Below, piece after piece: positions 1-7,109 of a stretch of 23,878 nt of DNA. Under the pieces are notes generated by a model that worked only from the letters and a program-made list of their open reading frames with translations, was not told the origin of the DNA and searched no databases. Position 1 is the first letter of the stretch. Each line of letters starts with the position of its first letter. The translations under genes and the position numbers were made by a program. Source of the DNA: a virus; the IMG/VR virus record IMGVR_UViG_3300025949_000092, positions 1 through 23,878 of that record; one strand, given 5' to 3'.

Positions 1-52
1 TCAGATTCCTCAGAACGACGTAGGTGGAAGTCTTGTCGCTTGCTTTGGGCAT
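1..52 (-). CDS. Partial small phage protein downstream of capsid gene
   Basis: The gene begins at the ATG at 52 and runs off the left edge, so only the first 17 residues (MPKASDKTSTYVVLRNL) are visible. The start is supported by a strong ribosome binding site, AGGAGG, just upstream on the minus strand. It lies directly downstream of the major capsid gene, where Mu-like phages carry small head-completion or head-tail joining proteins. The visible part is too short to assign to a family. Confidence 0.6.
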   Translation of the reverse strand, partial: MPKASDKTSTYVVLRNL

Positions 53-75
53 CTCGCCCTCCTTTACTTGAACAA

Positions 76-102
76 GGGAGCGGACCGTTGTGATCCGCTC
101 CC
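76..102 (-). terminator. Strong hairpin after the major capsid gene
   Basis: GGGAGCGGA (76-84) and TCCGCTCCC (94-102) form a perfect 9-bp stem around a 9-nt loop. It sits between the capsid stop codon and the next gene's ribosome binding site. Read leftward, the stem is followed by TTGTTCAAG, which is only weakly T-rich. It may be a partial terminator or a 3' mRNA-stabilising hairpin that keeps capsid expression above that of the downstream genes. The structure is seen directly; the role is inferred. Confidence 0.55.
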
Positions 103-143
103 CTGGGTGCTGCACTTCACGTTGCCTTATGGGCGGGTGAGTC

Positions 144-1121
144 TTAGAAGCCAGTTGCCGGAGCGGCCAGGCTCACGTACGTCGGAGCCGCGCAGCAATT
201 GGTGAAGGTGTAGAGCGTCTCCGGGGCCGTGATCTTCAGATCCCAGTACCAGTCGGTGGAGACGATCTGCGCCTTGGTGGAGAGTGGGAGCTTCGGCTCG
301 ACGATGACGCCGTAGCCGTCGACCGTATCCGGAGCTGCAGACCAGGTGAAGGTCTTCACCGAGGAGACGTCTTCCTGATCGGCGACGCCCTGCACGTAGG
401 CGAGCACGGCCTGCTGGCCCCAGACGAAGCTGACCGCATTGCTCTTGTCGACCTGGATGGCTGCGGCGCGAACGCACTTGATGTTGAGGACAGCGCTGAG
501 CTTGTCGACATCGACCATGCCGGTCGTGTTGGTGTACTTCAGGCGGTCGATGATCTCAGCGTTGTTCATCAGCGCGTTGATGACCGGATCGCCCAGGATG
601 AGCACGTTTGCTTCAACACCGGACTGGCGGACGACAGCTCGCGCCTCGGTGATGTCCTCAATCGGCGTCGAAGCGGGGTTGTCCCACATGGTGGTGCCGG
701 AGAGCGCCAGCGTGGTGCCCGCGCCGAGCACGAGTGCGGCGAGCGCCGCCTCGCGATCGAGCAGCAGCTTATCCATCACTGTGCGGGTCGCCTTCTGGAT
801 CTGCGAGAAGCCGAAGCCCAGGCCGTACTGCTCGGTTTCGAACGGAACCTCCGAAGCCAGCGCGTGCGACTTGCAGAAGTACGTGTCGGTCGAGAAGGCC
901 GAGCGGACCGTGCGAGGAGCTGCACCAGGAGCGCGGAGGGTCGATCCCTCCAGCCGCATGCCGTCGCGGCCGTGGATGACGTACTGGAAGGTCTGCCGGT
1001 CCATCGAGACGCGCGGTGCCAGCAGATCGCCCACCAGCGCATTGTTGCGATACGACTTGGCGAAATTCGCCGCCGCGACATTCAGACTTCCGCCACCGTA
1101 TGGAGCTGCAAAACCGCCCAT
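144..1121 (-). CDS. Major capsid protein
   Basis: This 325-residue protein has the features of the major head protein of Mu-like and related siphovirus/myovirus phages. Its N-terminal arm is Gly/Ala-rich. The central stretch reads WDNPASTPIEDITEAR, followed by a segment (VLILGDPVINALMN, then DRLKYTN) that is typical of phage coat proteins, where an LG.PV..AL motif leads into a (R/K)YT segment. Its place after the decoration protein and protease/scaffold genes fits the standard head operon order. A GGAGG element lies about 14 bases upstream of the ATG, and a second weaker purine stretch sits next to the start. The exact fold (HK97) is inferred from family knowledge. Assignment as capsid protein is secure from both sequence style and position. 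Confidence 0.88.
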   Translation of the reverse strand: MGGFAAPYGGGSLNVAAANFAKSYRNNALVGDLLAPRVSMDRQTFQYVIHGRDGMRLEGSTLRAPGAAPRTVRSAFSTDTYFCKSHALASEVPFETEQYGLGFGFSQIQKATRTVMDKLLLDREAALAALVLGAGTTLALSGTTMWDNPASTPIEDITEARAVVRQSGVEANVLILGDPVINALMNNAEIIDRLKYTNTTGMVDVDKLSAVLNIKCVRAAAIQVDKSNAVSFVWGQQAVLAYVQGVADQEDVSSVKTFTWSAAPDTVDGYGVIVEPKLPLSTKAQIVSTDWYWDLKITAPETLYTFTNCCAAPTYVSLAAPATGF

Positions 1122-1136
1122 GTCCTACTCGCTTTC

Positions 1137-1153
1137 CTCCGCCCTTCGCGGAG
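1137..1153 (-). promoter_or_regulatory. Hairpin overlapping the capsid ribosome binding site
   Basis: CTCCGC (1137-1142) pairs with GCGGAG (1148-1153) around a 5-nt loop, upstream of the capsid start at 1121. On the minus-strand mRNA the 3' arm contains most of the GGAGG element, so the stem could mask it or shift initiation. The pairing is visible; any regulatory effect is inferred. Confidence 0.35.
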
Positions 1154-1195
1154 CCTCAAGATGTGTACTGCGCCGGCAGAGCCGGGTGAAAAGCC

Positions 1196-1591
1196 TTAGA
1201 GCACGCTCGGAAGCACGATGACGAGGATCTCGTCGTTCGCGTTCGAGCACGAAGTCTTGGCGCGGGCGACGATGTTCTCGCCATCGCCGGCAGTGCCGGT
1301 CACCGGAACCAGGCGTCCTGCGTTGTCTGTCTTGAGCAGGTTCCCGGCGGCCACGGCTGCCCCCGCAACCGCGATCGCATCGCCCAGCTCGATCACAGCA
1401 ATCGGATCGCCGGCGTTGAGGTTGGCCTCTTCCTGGATGCCCAGGCAGATCACGTTGGCCCCGGCCGCGACGGCAGCCTGATCGTCCGCAGCGCCCTGAA
1501 CCACCGCACGCCCGCGGCCCTGGTTGGCGGCGCTGGCGCGATACGTATCCTTCTTGTTCCAAACTGGTCCGCGTGTCGCGATTGCTGACAT
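1196..1591 (-). CDS. Head decoration (capsid cement-like) protein
   Basis: This 131-residue protein lies immediately upstream of the major capsid gene. It is rich in Ala, Gly and Val and has alternating short hydrophobic strands (GANVICLGI, GDPIAVIELGDAIAVAG, EILVIVLP) separated by small-residue turns. That pattern resembles the beta-rich decoration or cement proteins (DUF2190-like) that Mu-like phages encode before the capsid protein. The segment from about residue 70 (GAAVAAGNLLKTDNAGRLVPV) resembles the family's small-residue turn followed by L..D..GR..P. No catalytic motif is seen. The assignment rests on composition and position, so it is good but not certain. Confidence 0.72.
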   Translation of the reverse strand: MSAIATRGPVWNKKDTYRASAANQGRGRAVVQGAADDQAAVAAGANVICLGIQEEANLNAGDPIAVIELGDAIAVAGAAVAAGNLLKTDNAGRLVPVTGTAGDGENIVARAKTSCSNANDEILVIVLPSVL

Positions 1592-1697
1592 TGACTTGCT
1601 CCCTCTGCCCCGTGGGGCCTGCTACGAAACTTGGGTGATGCGTGCCGGGGACTTCCGTTCGTCGAGCCCGCCCCGGCCCGGACTCTCTCGTTGATCT
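1592..1697 (-). other. Spacer with 7-bp inverted repeat between protease/scaffold and decoration genes
   Basis: No gene is seen here. GCCGGGG (1644-1650) and CCCCGGC (1671-1677) can form a 7-bp stem with a 20-nt loop, just after the protease/scaffold stop. There is no T-run, so a classical terminator is unlikely. The decoration gene's ribosome binding site lies at the left end of this spacer. Confidence 0.4.
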
Positions 1698-2369
1698 CTA
1701 GACCTGGCCGATGGCCGCGCCGCCGGGGACGTTGAGCTCGGGATGCTTCTTCAGCACCTCCAGCTGCGCCACGCCGTACTCGACCTTGTTCTTCTCGGCA
1801 AACTCTTCCGTTGCCTGATGCAGCCGCACCGAATTCTGGTCGACCGTGGCCACGCCGCGATTGACGCCCTTCGGAGCTGCGGGAGCGCCAGGCTGCTGGC
1901 CGTTGTAGACCTCGCCCGCAGGCACGATCTTCGGCAGCGACTCCATGAACTCGACCAGCAGATCCAGCGGTGCGACCTGCTTCTTCTGGTCGCCCTCGCC
2001 AAACTCGACGGTGCCGGTGGCCTTCGCCAGCTCGGAGAACACGGCGGGAACGCCGTACTTATCGAATGCGGGGATCCAGCGGCCCTTGGCCTTGAGGCCC
2101 GCGATCGCGTTGGTGGCGCGCTGCTCGGTCTCTGCGGTCGAGAGCTTGGTCTCGCGCTCGGAGAACTTCGCCTCGGCGGCGGTAAGCTTCTCCTGCAGCG
2201 GCTTGACGGCGGCGGTGACCGCTTCCTGGGCGGCTGTAGCTGCGATCTGCTTGACCTGGTCCTCGCTGAACGAAGCAGCCACGGGCTCTACGCCCTTCTT
2301 GCCGCTGAACGCATCGGCAAACCGCGCAAACACCTTTTCGACAATCGACTGCTCATTCACATCTGCCAT
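1698..2369 (-). CDS. Scaffold protein from an internal in-frame start in the protease gene
   Basis: Codon 146 of the protease reading frame is an ATG at 2369 preceded by AGGAG with a 6-nt spacer, an almost ideal initiation site. Initiation there would give a separate 223-residue protein beginning MADVNEQSIVEKVFARF. It is acidic to helical, with a probable coiled coil (KPLQEKLTAAEAKFSERE and onward), as expected of a head scaffold. In Mu, the scaffold gpZ is nested in the 3' half of the protease gene I in the same way. The internal site is seen directly; use of it is inferred from the Mu precedent. Confidence 0.72.
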   Translation of the reverse strand: MADVNEQSIVEKVFARFADAFSGKKGVEPVAASFSEDQVKQIAATAAQEAVTAAVKPLQEKLTAAEAKFSERETKLSTAETEQRATNAIAGLKAKGRWIPAFDKYGVPAVFSELAKATGTVEFGEGDQKKQVAPLDLLVEFMESLPKIVPAGEVYNGQQPGAPAAPKGVNRGVATVDQNSVRLHQATEEFAEKNKVEYGVAQLEVLKKHPELNVPGGAAIGQV

Positions 2370-2804
2370 GTCATTCTCCTGAAATTCAAAAACCTGTGGT
2401 TCCGTATCGTCCGCAAACTTGCAATCAGCCAGGCCTTTCACCACCGGCGGCATCGCGCCGAGAAACCCAACATGGCGCAGCGCCGCAATCGACTTGCCGT
2501 CCGGCGTCCGGTAAAACGACGCGGACCGCTTTTTGAACTTGCCCTCTTCGCACATGCTCTCGAACTGCGGATCGACCTGGCTCGGCTTCGCGAACAGCGA
2601 CTTGCCGACGCGCTTCAGAGCTTCGACCCATCCGAATGCAGGTGCATTTTCCTTGGGGTGCCCAATGACGATTGGAGCTTCGTGGCCCTGGCTGGGCTGA
2701 TAGTTCGCCACCACGCGGTCGAGGTCCGCCTCGCTGAACGATCCCTGCTCGCCGTAGTCGCCGGCGCGGAAGATCTCGATCCACTGATTGGCAAGCTTGC
2801 TCAC
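1698..2804 (-). CDS. I: Mu I-like head maturation protease with C-terminal scaffold domain
   Basis: This 368-residue protein matches the Mu protein I family. The N-terminal half begins WIEIFRAGDYGEQGSFSEAD and holds the conserved IGHPKENAPAFGWVEAL segment (about residues 47-63), FKKRSASFY (90-98) and LRHVGFLGAMPPVVKGL (109-125), typical of the maturation protease. The second half is a helical, coiled-coil-rich scaffold region. The protease is expected to cleave scaffold and capsid precursors during prohead maturation. The start is a GTG at 2804 without a clear ribosome binding site; it is chosen because homologues begin just before the WIEIFRAGDYG motif. A 36-nt repeat also found before the lysin region lies 33 bases upstream of this start. 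Confidence 0.87.
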   Translation of the reverse strand: MSKLANQWIEIFRAGDYGEQGSFSEADLDRVVANYQPSQGHEAPIVIGHPKENAPAFGWVEALKRVGKSLFAKPSQVDPQFESMCEEGKFKKRSASFYRTPDGKSIAALRHVGFLGAMPPVVKGLADCKFADDTEPQVFEFQENDMADVNEQSIVEKVFARFADAFSGKKGVEPVAASFSEDQVKQIAATAAQEAVTAAVKPLQEKLTAAEAKFSERETKLSTAETEQRATNAIAGLKAKGRWIPAFDKYGVPAVFSELAKATGTVEFGEGDQKKQVAPLDLLVEFMESLPKIVPAGEVYNGQQPGAPAAPKGVNRGVATVDQNSVRLHQATEEFAEKNKVEYGVAQLEVLKKHPELNVPGGAAIGQV

Positions 2805-2836
2805 TGGCGAGGATGCTATCCAGAAAGGTTGCCCGG

Positions 2837-2872
2837 CCCGTCGCAGGGTGCGCGATGCCGCGAGGATGCGCG
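2837..2872 (-). repeat. 36-nt perfect direct repeat, copy 1
   Basis: This GC-rich element is identical over 36 bases to 11222-11257, in the same orientation. It fills the gap between the stop codon of the P-loop kinase gene (2883) and the GTG start of the protease gene (2804). Read leftward it can fold partly (CATCGCG with TGCGACG around CACCC), but there is no T-run. Its origin is unknown. Confidence 0.85.
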
Positions 2873-2882
2873 AAGAGACGCG

Positions 2883-3260
2883 TCATAACGAGGCCGCCAG
2901 CTGCGCGCGGATCGCCGCTTCTCCCACCGGCCGCACCCGCATGGAATCGCGCCGGATGCACTCCTGCAGCGGCACATCGAGATCGAGCCACTCGAAGGAG
3001 GCGAAGGCCCGGCCTGCCTCATGCCAGCGCGCGGAGTCGCCCGGATGCTTGTTCACCGCGTCGACGATCACGTTGATATCCGCTGCGCAAAAGGCCGTCG
3101 CGAGCGCGATCAGCAGGCCCGTTACATCGGTGCCCTCGCTGTAGCAGTGGTGGTAATCGTCCGATGTGATCAGGGCATATTTGCCGTATAGATTCAATCC
3201 GCGAGCCAGCGTGCTCTTGCCAGCTCCCGAGAATCCCGACAATACGATCAGTCGCGCCAT
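2883..3260 (-). CDS. Small P-loop kinase (AAA_33 / polynucleotide-kinase-like)
   Basis: This 125-residue protein has a clear Walker A motif, GFSGAGKST (residues 9-17), followed by TSDDYHH (30-36), a hydrophobic strand ending in a conserved aspartate (INVIVDAVNKHP), and a late RRDSMR stretch that could act as a lid. This is the layout of compact AAA_33/APS-kinase/polynucleotide-kinase-like enzymes that phosphorylate a nucleotide, nucleic-acid end or small metabolite. The substrate cannot be named. The gene begins 3 bases after the F-type gene's stop and ends before the 36-nt repeat. It is not part of the usual Mu head operon, so it is probably an inserted accessory gene. At 125 residues it is short for the family but looks intact. 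Confidence 0.78.
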   Translation of the reverse strand: MARLIVLSGFSGAGKSTLARGLNLYGKYALITSDDYHHCYSEGTDVTGLLIALATAFCAADINVIVDAVNKHPGDSARWHEAGRAFASFEWLDLDVPLQECIRRDSMRVRPVGEAAIRAQLAASL

Positions 3261-3263
3261 ACG

Positions 3264-4103
3264 TTATGCGGCCACCGGAAATACCTTCGTGAATCCCGCC
3301 TGTGGCACCTTCAACTGCGCCAGCAGCGGCAGCCGCGCCAGCCCCGGCTCGCTGGCTCCCTCGGGCGCTTCGCTCTCGAGAATCGCAATCACGATGCAGC
3401 GGCAGTTGAAGCCGTTCGGCGGGTAAATCTTGTTCCACACCGGATCCACCGCGCGCGCGGTGAAGCCGTCAATCACCGCATGCTCCGGGCGCACGCGATC
3501 GTCGCCCACCGTGAGGTATTGCCAGAACGGCAGCGCCTTGGTGGTCTCCGGCTGCGTCATCTGCTCGTAGCGGCCGAGCGAGTACGCCTTGTGCATGTTG
3601 GTGGTGAACACGGTATCGAGCGTGAACGCGGCGAGCTGCTCGACCCCGGCGTCGGTGGTGAGCGTGCGCACCTTGCGGATGAAGTCCTCGCGCGTGCCGC
3701 CCTTCTGGATCACCTCGGCCAGCGCATCGCGGATCTGCCGGATCAGCCGCTGGTCCGTCACGCCGGCCACGGTAAACGCATCGCGGCGGTACTGCGCGGT
3801 GAGGCCGTCGAAGAGATCCTTGGTGACCGGCGTGAGGTCGCGCAGATAGTTGGCCGCATCGTCCGCCGGCAGATTCACGGAGAAGCCGGCCGTGAGGTCC
3901 TGGCCGTCGTCCTCGGCAAACTGCGCGTGCCGCACCGCATGCGTACGGAACCGCGAGCTCGCGGCGATCGGCACCACGACGCCACTCCTGCGCTTCACGT
4001 CGCGCACGATCTGCGTGCGGCCCAGCAGGTTCGCCGCCGCCATGTGCCGCGCCAGCAGATCTCCGAGCCGATGCTGCACCGCCGTGTCGCGAGGGAGGGC
4101 CAT
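3264..4103 (-). CDS. F: Mu F-like head morphogenesis protein
   Basis: This 279-residue protein carries the signature of the phage Mu F / SPP1 gp7 head morphogenesis family: GDDRVRPEHAVIDG, then DPVWNKIYPPNGFNCRC (about residues 200-236). The DxRxRPEH and PPNGxNCRC blocks are diagnostic. The family is a minor head protein associated with the portal during prohead assembly. The ATG at 4103 overlaps the stop of the small upstream gene by one base (TGATG), which implies translational coupling. The portal gene upstream and protease gene downstream match the Mu order, apart from the inserted kinase gene. Confidence 0.9.
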   Translation of the reverse strand: MALPRDTAVQHRLGDLLARHMAAANLLGRTQIVRDVKRRSGVVVPIAASSRFRTHAVRHAQFAEDDGQDLTAGFSVNLPADDAANYLRDLTPVTKDLFDGLTAQYRRDAFTVAGVTDQRLIRQIRDALAEVIQKGGTREDFIRKVRTLTTDAGVEQLAAFTLDTVFTTNMHKAYSLGRYEQMTQPETTKALPFWQYLTVGDDRVRPEHAVIDGFTARAVDPVWNKIYPPNGFNCRCIVIAILESEAPEGASEPGLARLPLLAQLKVPQAGFTKVFPVAA

Positions 4104-4252
4104 CAGCGTGCACCCTTTCGCTGCAACTTGCGTAGCTGCTTCCTCAGCCGGCGACGGTGCCGCATATTCTCAATCTCGCGCTCAGCCTGCGTCCGCCGAT
4201 CCGCGACAAACTTGGATCGCAGCCAAGGCATGAATGAGGAGAATGCTCCCAT
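4103..4252 (-). CDS. 49-residue basic miniprotein between portal and F-type genes
   Basis: A short reading frame fills the portal-F gap exactly. Its ATG (4252) overlaps the portal stop by one base and its TGA overlaps the F-type ATG by one base, both as TGATG. The product starts MGAFSSFMPWLRSKFVADRR and has a very basic C-terminal half (MRHRRRLRKQLRKLQRKGAR), so it is predicted to be an amphipathic, nucleic-acid- or protein-binding helix. No family is recognised. Alternatives are a coupling leader peptide or a small head component. The double coupling makes translation likely. Confidence 0.68.
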   Translation of the reverse strand: MGAFSSFMPWLRSKFVADRRTQAEREIENMRHRRRLRKQLRKLQRKGAR

Positions 4253-5685
4253 CATCGTCCCTCCGTCCTCTCCAGCACGCGCGTCACCTGGCCGACGCGC
4301 TCTTTGAACAACCCGAACGCTTCCTCCTGCAGGCCCTCCGCGAGCTTGTCGAACTCCGCCAGCTCGCGCTCGCCCTCAGCAAAGTCCGTCTCCGGCTCGG
4401 TGACCTGCGGACCAGGCGCGGCGGCGATGTTCGGCGTAAGCACCAGCTCGCCGCCCTCCGGAGCCGGAATGTTGAACGTCTCGCGGACGAACTGCTGCGG
4501 CAGCGACACGCCCATGCGCTGCGCGCCCTGCAGGATGGAGAGCTGCTTGGTCTGGTCTTCCTTCTCCTCGATGTCGTACTTCCACACCGGCATCGGAGCC
4601 TTCGGCCCATAGTTCCAGAGCACCAGCGGCCGGATGAGCTGCCGGTTCACCACCGACATCACCATCTTGCAGAGGCCCTTCGACTTGGTCTGCAGCGTGT
4701 CTGCGTGCACGTCGCCCAGCGCCTGCGTGCCCTTGCCGCCCTCGCCGCCGAAGCTGGTCAGCGTTTCGCCCAGGACGAAGCGGGTAATCGACAGCTCCAT
4801 CTTGCTGGTGAAGCGGTCGAACACGGTGGGATCGAGCGCCCGCGCGATGGTCAGCAGCTCCTTGTCGTAATCGAAGTTCATCGGAACCGCGACGGCGACC
4901 TGCTCGATCAGCGACTTCGCCAGATCCGCCGCCTGCTGCGCCTCCGCCGGGTTGTTGGAGTCGTTGTAGCGCACCACGGCCGTGCCCGGCCCCTTCTCGG
5001 CGTACTGCGCCCAGAGACGGAACACATTGCGCTTGAACCAGCTCGGCCAGAAGATGGTGCGCAGCAGCGGACGGCCCATGCGGTTGCGTGAGCGGCCGCG
5101 ATAGGTGGTAATCAGGAATTTCTGCTCCGGCACGATCTTGCCCGTGCTCGCGTAGGGCGAGTCCAGGAACTGCAGCGGCCCGATCTGCGGCGTGAAGCGA
5201 TCGTTGAAGAGGAAGAGCTCCTGCGGGCAGTCGCGAATGTCGGCGAGCTCCGCCTGGCCCTCGCTGGTATCGAAGATCGACTCCTGCACGCTGAAGCCGT
5301 ACGGCGCGGCATCGAGGATGTTGTCCAGCACGCTGTCGAAGTCCGGCACGTTGGCGAGCTGGCGCTCGACGAAGTTGGCCACGTCGACCGAGAGGCTGTC
5401 GTCGTCGGCCGGCTCAACCATCCAGTCGCGCTCCATCACCGTGCCCTTCAGCGTGTTCAGCGCGTTGGCGACGTCGACGTCCTTCTCTTCCAGCTCGCGG
5501 TAGTAGAGGATGGCGGAGCCGTCGTCGCGCAGCATCGACGCCCAGATGGTGGATGGGTCGCGCACGCCACCAAAGGCCAGCGTGTTGCGGTAGAGCGCGT
5601 ACTGCGTGTTGAGCAGCGCGCGGTTGGAGACAATCTCTCCGGCCGGAGGCGCCGGTGGAATCGCAAGCGTTTCTTCTTCGGCCAT
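4252..5685 (-). CDS. Portal protein (Mu gp29-like, DUF935 family)
   Basis: This 477-residue protein fits the Mu gp29/DUF935 portal family. It has an early RNTLAFGGVRDPSTIWASMLRDD region, then PYGFSVQESIFD, LITTYRGRSRNRMGRPLLRT and FKRNVFRLWAQYAEKGPGT in the core, and a charged helical C-terminus. The portal is the dodecameric ring through which DNA is packaged and where the terminase docks. The frame stays open upstream to 5778, but the ATG at 5685 is preferred because it overlaps the terminase stop as TGATG and begins MAEEETLAIPP. The terminase gene upstream and F-type gene downstream support the call. Confidence 0.9.
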   Translation of the reverse strand: MAEEETLAIPPAPPAGEIVSNRALLNTQYALYRNTLAFGGVRDPSTIWASMLRDDGSAILYYRELEEKDVDVANALNTLKGTVMERDWMVEPADDDSLSVDVANFVERQLANVPDFDSVLDNILDAAPYGFSVQESIFDTSEGQAELADIRDCPQELFLFNDRFTPQIGPLQFLDSPYASTGKIVPEQKFLITTYRGRSRNRMGRPLLRTIFWPSWFKRNVFRLWAQYAEKGPGTAVVRYNDSNNPAEAQQAADLAKSLIEQVAVAVPMNFDYDKELLTIARALDPTVFDRFTSKMELSITRFVLGETLTSFGGEGGKGTQALGDVHADTLQTKSKGLCKMVMSVVNRQLIRPLVLWNYGPKAPMPVWKYDIEEKEDQTKQLSILQGAQRMGVSLPQQFVRETFNIPAPEGGELVLTPNIAAAPGPQVTEPETDFAEGERELAEFDKLAEGLQEEAFGLFKERVGQVTRVLERTEGR

Positions 5686-7109
5686 CACATATACCCTCTC
5701 GAGAGTCTGTACGTCGTCTGGATCGCGCTCTCCTGCATCCCCAGCTCGGGCGCGGCGGAGTCCGCGGCGAAGTCGCATAGTGCGGCGGCCCAGAAGCGGT
5801 CCGCATGGGCGAACATCTTCCGCTTCTTCGCTCCTGCTACTGCGCTTTCAATCTCGATCCGCGGCGAATCGAATGTGACTCCGGTTGCAGTGGCTTCGCG
5901 CTTGATCGACTGGAACTCCTGCCGGATCTGCGGATCTCGTGGGATGCGCCACCGGAAGCGCTCCATGTTCCGCTTCAGTCGGATAGCCAGGTCGACCTTC
6001 ATTCGGACGCCCTCATCGTTCGTTCCGCCGAAGGAGACGCCCATTAGTCGCCCTGGCGCGGAGTCAGTCAGATAGTCGAACAAGCCGCTGCCCATTCCGG
6101 TTTTGTCGATGGCAGAGCGGCGGGACAGTTTCACCCAGGGCGCGAGGAGCTCGTGCTGCTTCGGAAAAGGAACCGCGTGAAGCGGATACACTATGCGGGT
6201 CCAGAGGACATCTGCAATCCTCTCCGCGCCCCACAGGACTGTCTGGTCGCGATCTCGGGCAACATCGATGCCGGCGAAGAATGGATAGCGCAGCTCGTAG
6301 CCGGACGGCCAATCGATCGTGGCTCCGTCATCCTCAGCTCCGAGAATCAACTCCGGAGGAATCCAGGCCCCGGTCGCCTTCAGGAACATGCAGCGGAATT
6401 CCTGGTTGAAGGTGTCCGGGTCCTTCATGCCCTCCTTCATTTCTTCAATGTTGATCGGGCAGCCTTCAGCGACTGCCATGAAAACATCGACCCAGTGGCC
6501 GCTCCACGGGCCTTTCTTTATTGGGTTAGGCTCTGGAGCGACGCCATCGGTCAGACCAAGGTCGTCTGCAAGATCGAAGAACTTTCCCTGCTCGCCATTC
6601 GGCGTCGATAGAGCGTCCAGCCTATTACCGAGTGCGACCTGGCGGAACGCTGCAGCCCAAATTGCGTAGGAGTCTTCGACGTGCGCGAACTCATCGAGCA
6701 CTACGTCGCCGGGATATCCGCGCGCCGTGCGCGGATTACAAGCCAGCGCCATGATGCGCGAGCCATTCGCAAACCTAATCCGCTGAACCGTGAAATCCGT
6801 CTCGCTGATCTCGTCAGCCCACTTCGTTTGATCAGCAACAGCTACGGCTCCAATAGCCTGGATGTTCTTCTGTGCTTCCTGGACGAACTCATTCGACTGC
6901 GCCGCGCCGGCGGAGAGAACTGTGGTGGTGGTACCAGGACGCGACAGTCTGCGCAGGATGTGGTCTACGCCTGTGCCATAGGAAAAACCGATACGAGCCG
7001 ACTTCACCGCGAGCTTGAACCGGCTCTGGTCGTCGATCCAGCGCTGCTGATAGGGCCGCAGCTGAATCACCGGCGGAAGGGTGACCTCGGAATTGAGTAC
7101 CTCGATCAT
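5685..7109 (-). CDS. Terminase large subunit (Mu gp28-like)
   Basis: This 474-residue protein is the DNA-packaging motor ATPase and nuclease. The N-terminal adenine-binding region (LRPYQQRWIDD, about 17-27) precedes a deviant Walker A, KSARIGFSYGT (36-46), in which the lysine stands at the front of the loop. Walker B is VVLDE (136-140). The nuclease domain shows FAGIDVARDRDQT with Asp282, IDKTGMGSG with Asp335, and HADRFWAAAL with Asp437 as likely metal ligands. It starts at the ATG overlapping the small-subunit stop (TGATG). As a Mu-type enzyme it should cut by headful packaging from integrated copies. The motifs look complete, so the gene appears functional. Confidence 0.92.
   Translation of the reverse strand: MIEVLNSEVTLPPVIQLRPYQQRWIDDQSRFKLAVKSARIGFSYGTGVDHILRRLSRPGTTTTVLSAGAAQSNEFVQEAQKNIQAIGAVAVADQTKWADEISETDFTVQRIRFANGSRIMALACNPRTARGYPGDVVLDEFAHVEDSYAIWAAAFRQVALGNRLDALSTPNGEQGKFFDLADDLGLTDGVAPEPNPIKKGPWSGHWVDVFMAVAEGCPINIEEMKEGMKDPDTFNQEFRCMFLKATGAWIPPELILGAEDDGATIDWPSGYELRYPFFAGIDVARDRDQTVLWGAERIADVLWTRIVYPLHAVPFPKQHELLAPWVKLSRRSAIDKTGMGSGLFDYLTDSAPGRLMGVSFGGTNDEGVRMKVDLAIRLKRNMERFRWRIPRDPQIRQEFQSIKREATATGVTFDSPRIEIESAVAGAKKRKMFAHADRFWAAALCDFAADSAAPELGMQESAIQTTYRLSRGYM

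Noticed and set aside
2837-2872. The 36-nt repeat as an intrinsic terminator
   Set aside because: Folding is weak and neither strand has a T-run after it.
1743-2888. 381-residue open frame on the plus strand
   Set aside because: Antisense to the protease/scaffold gene, with a Leu/Arg-rich shadow composition.
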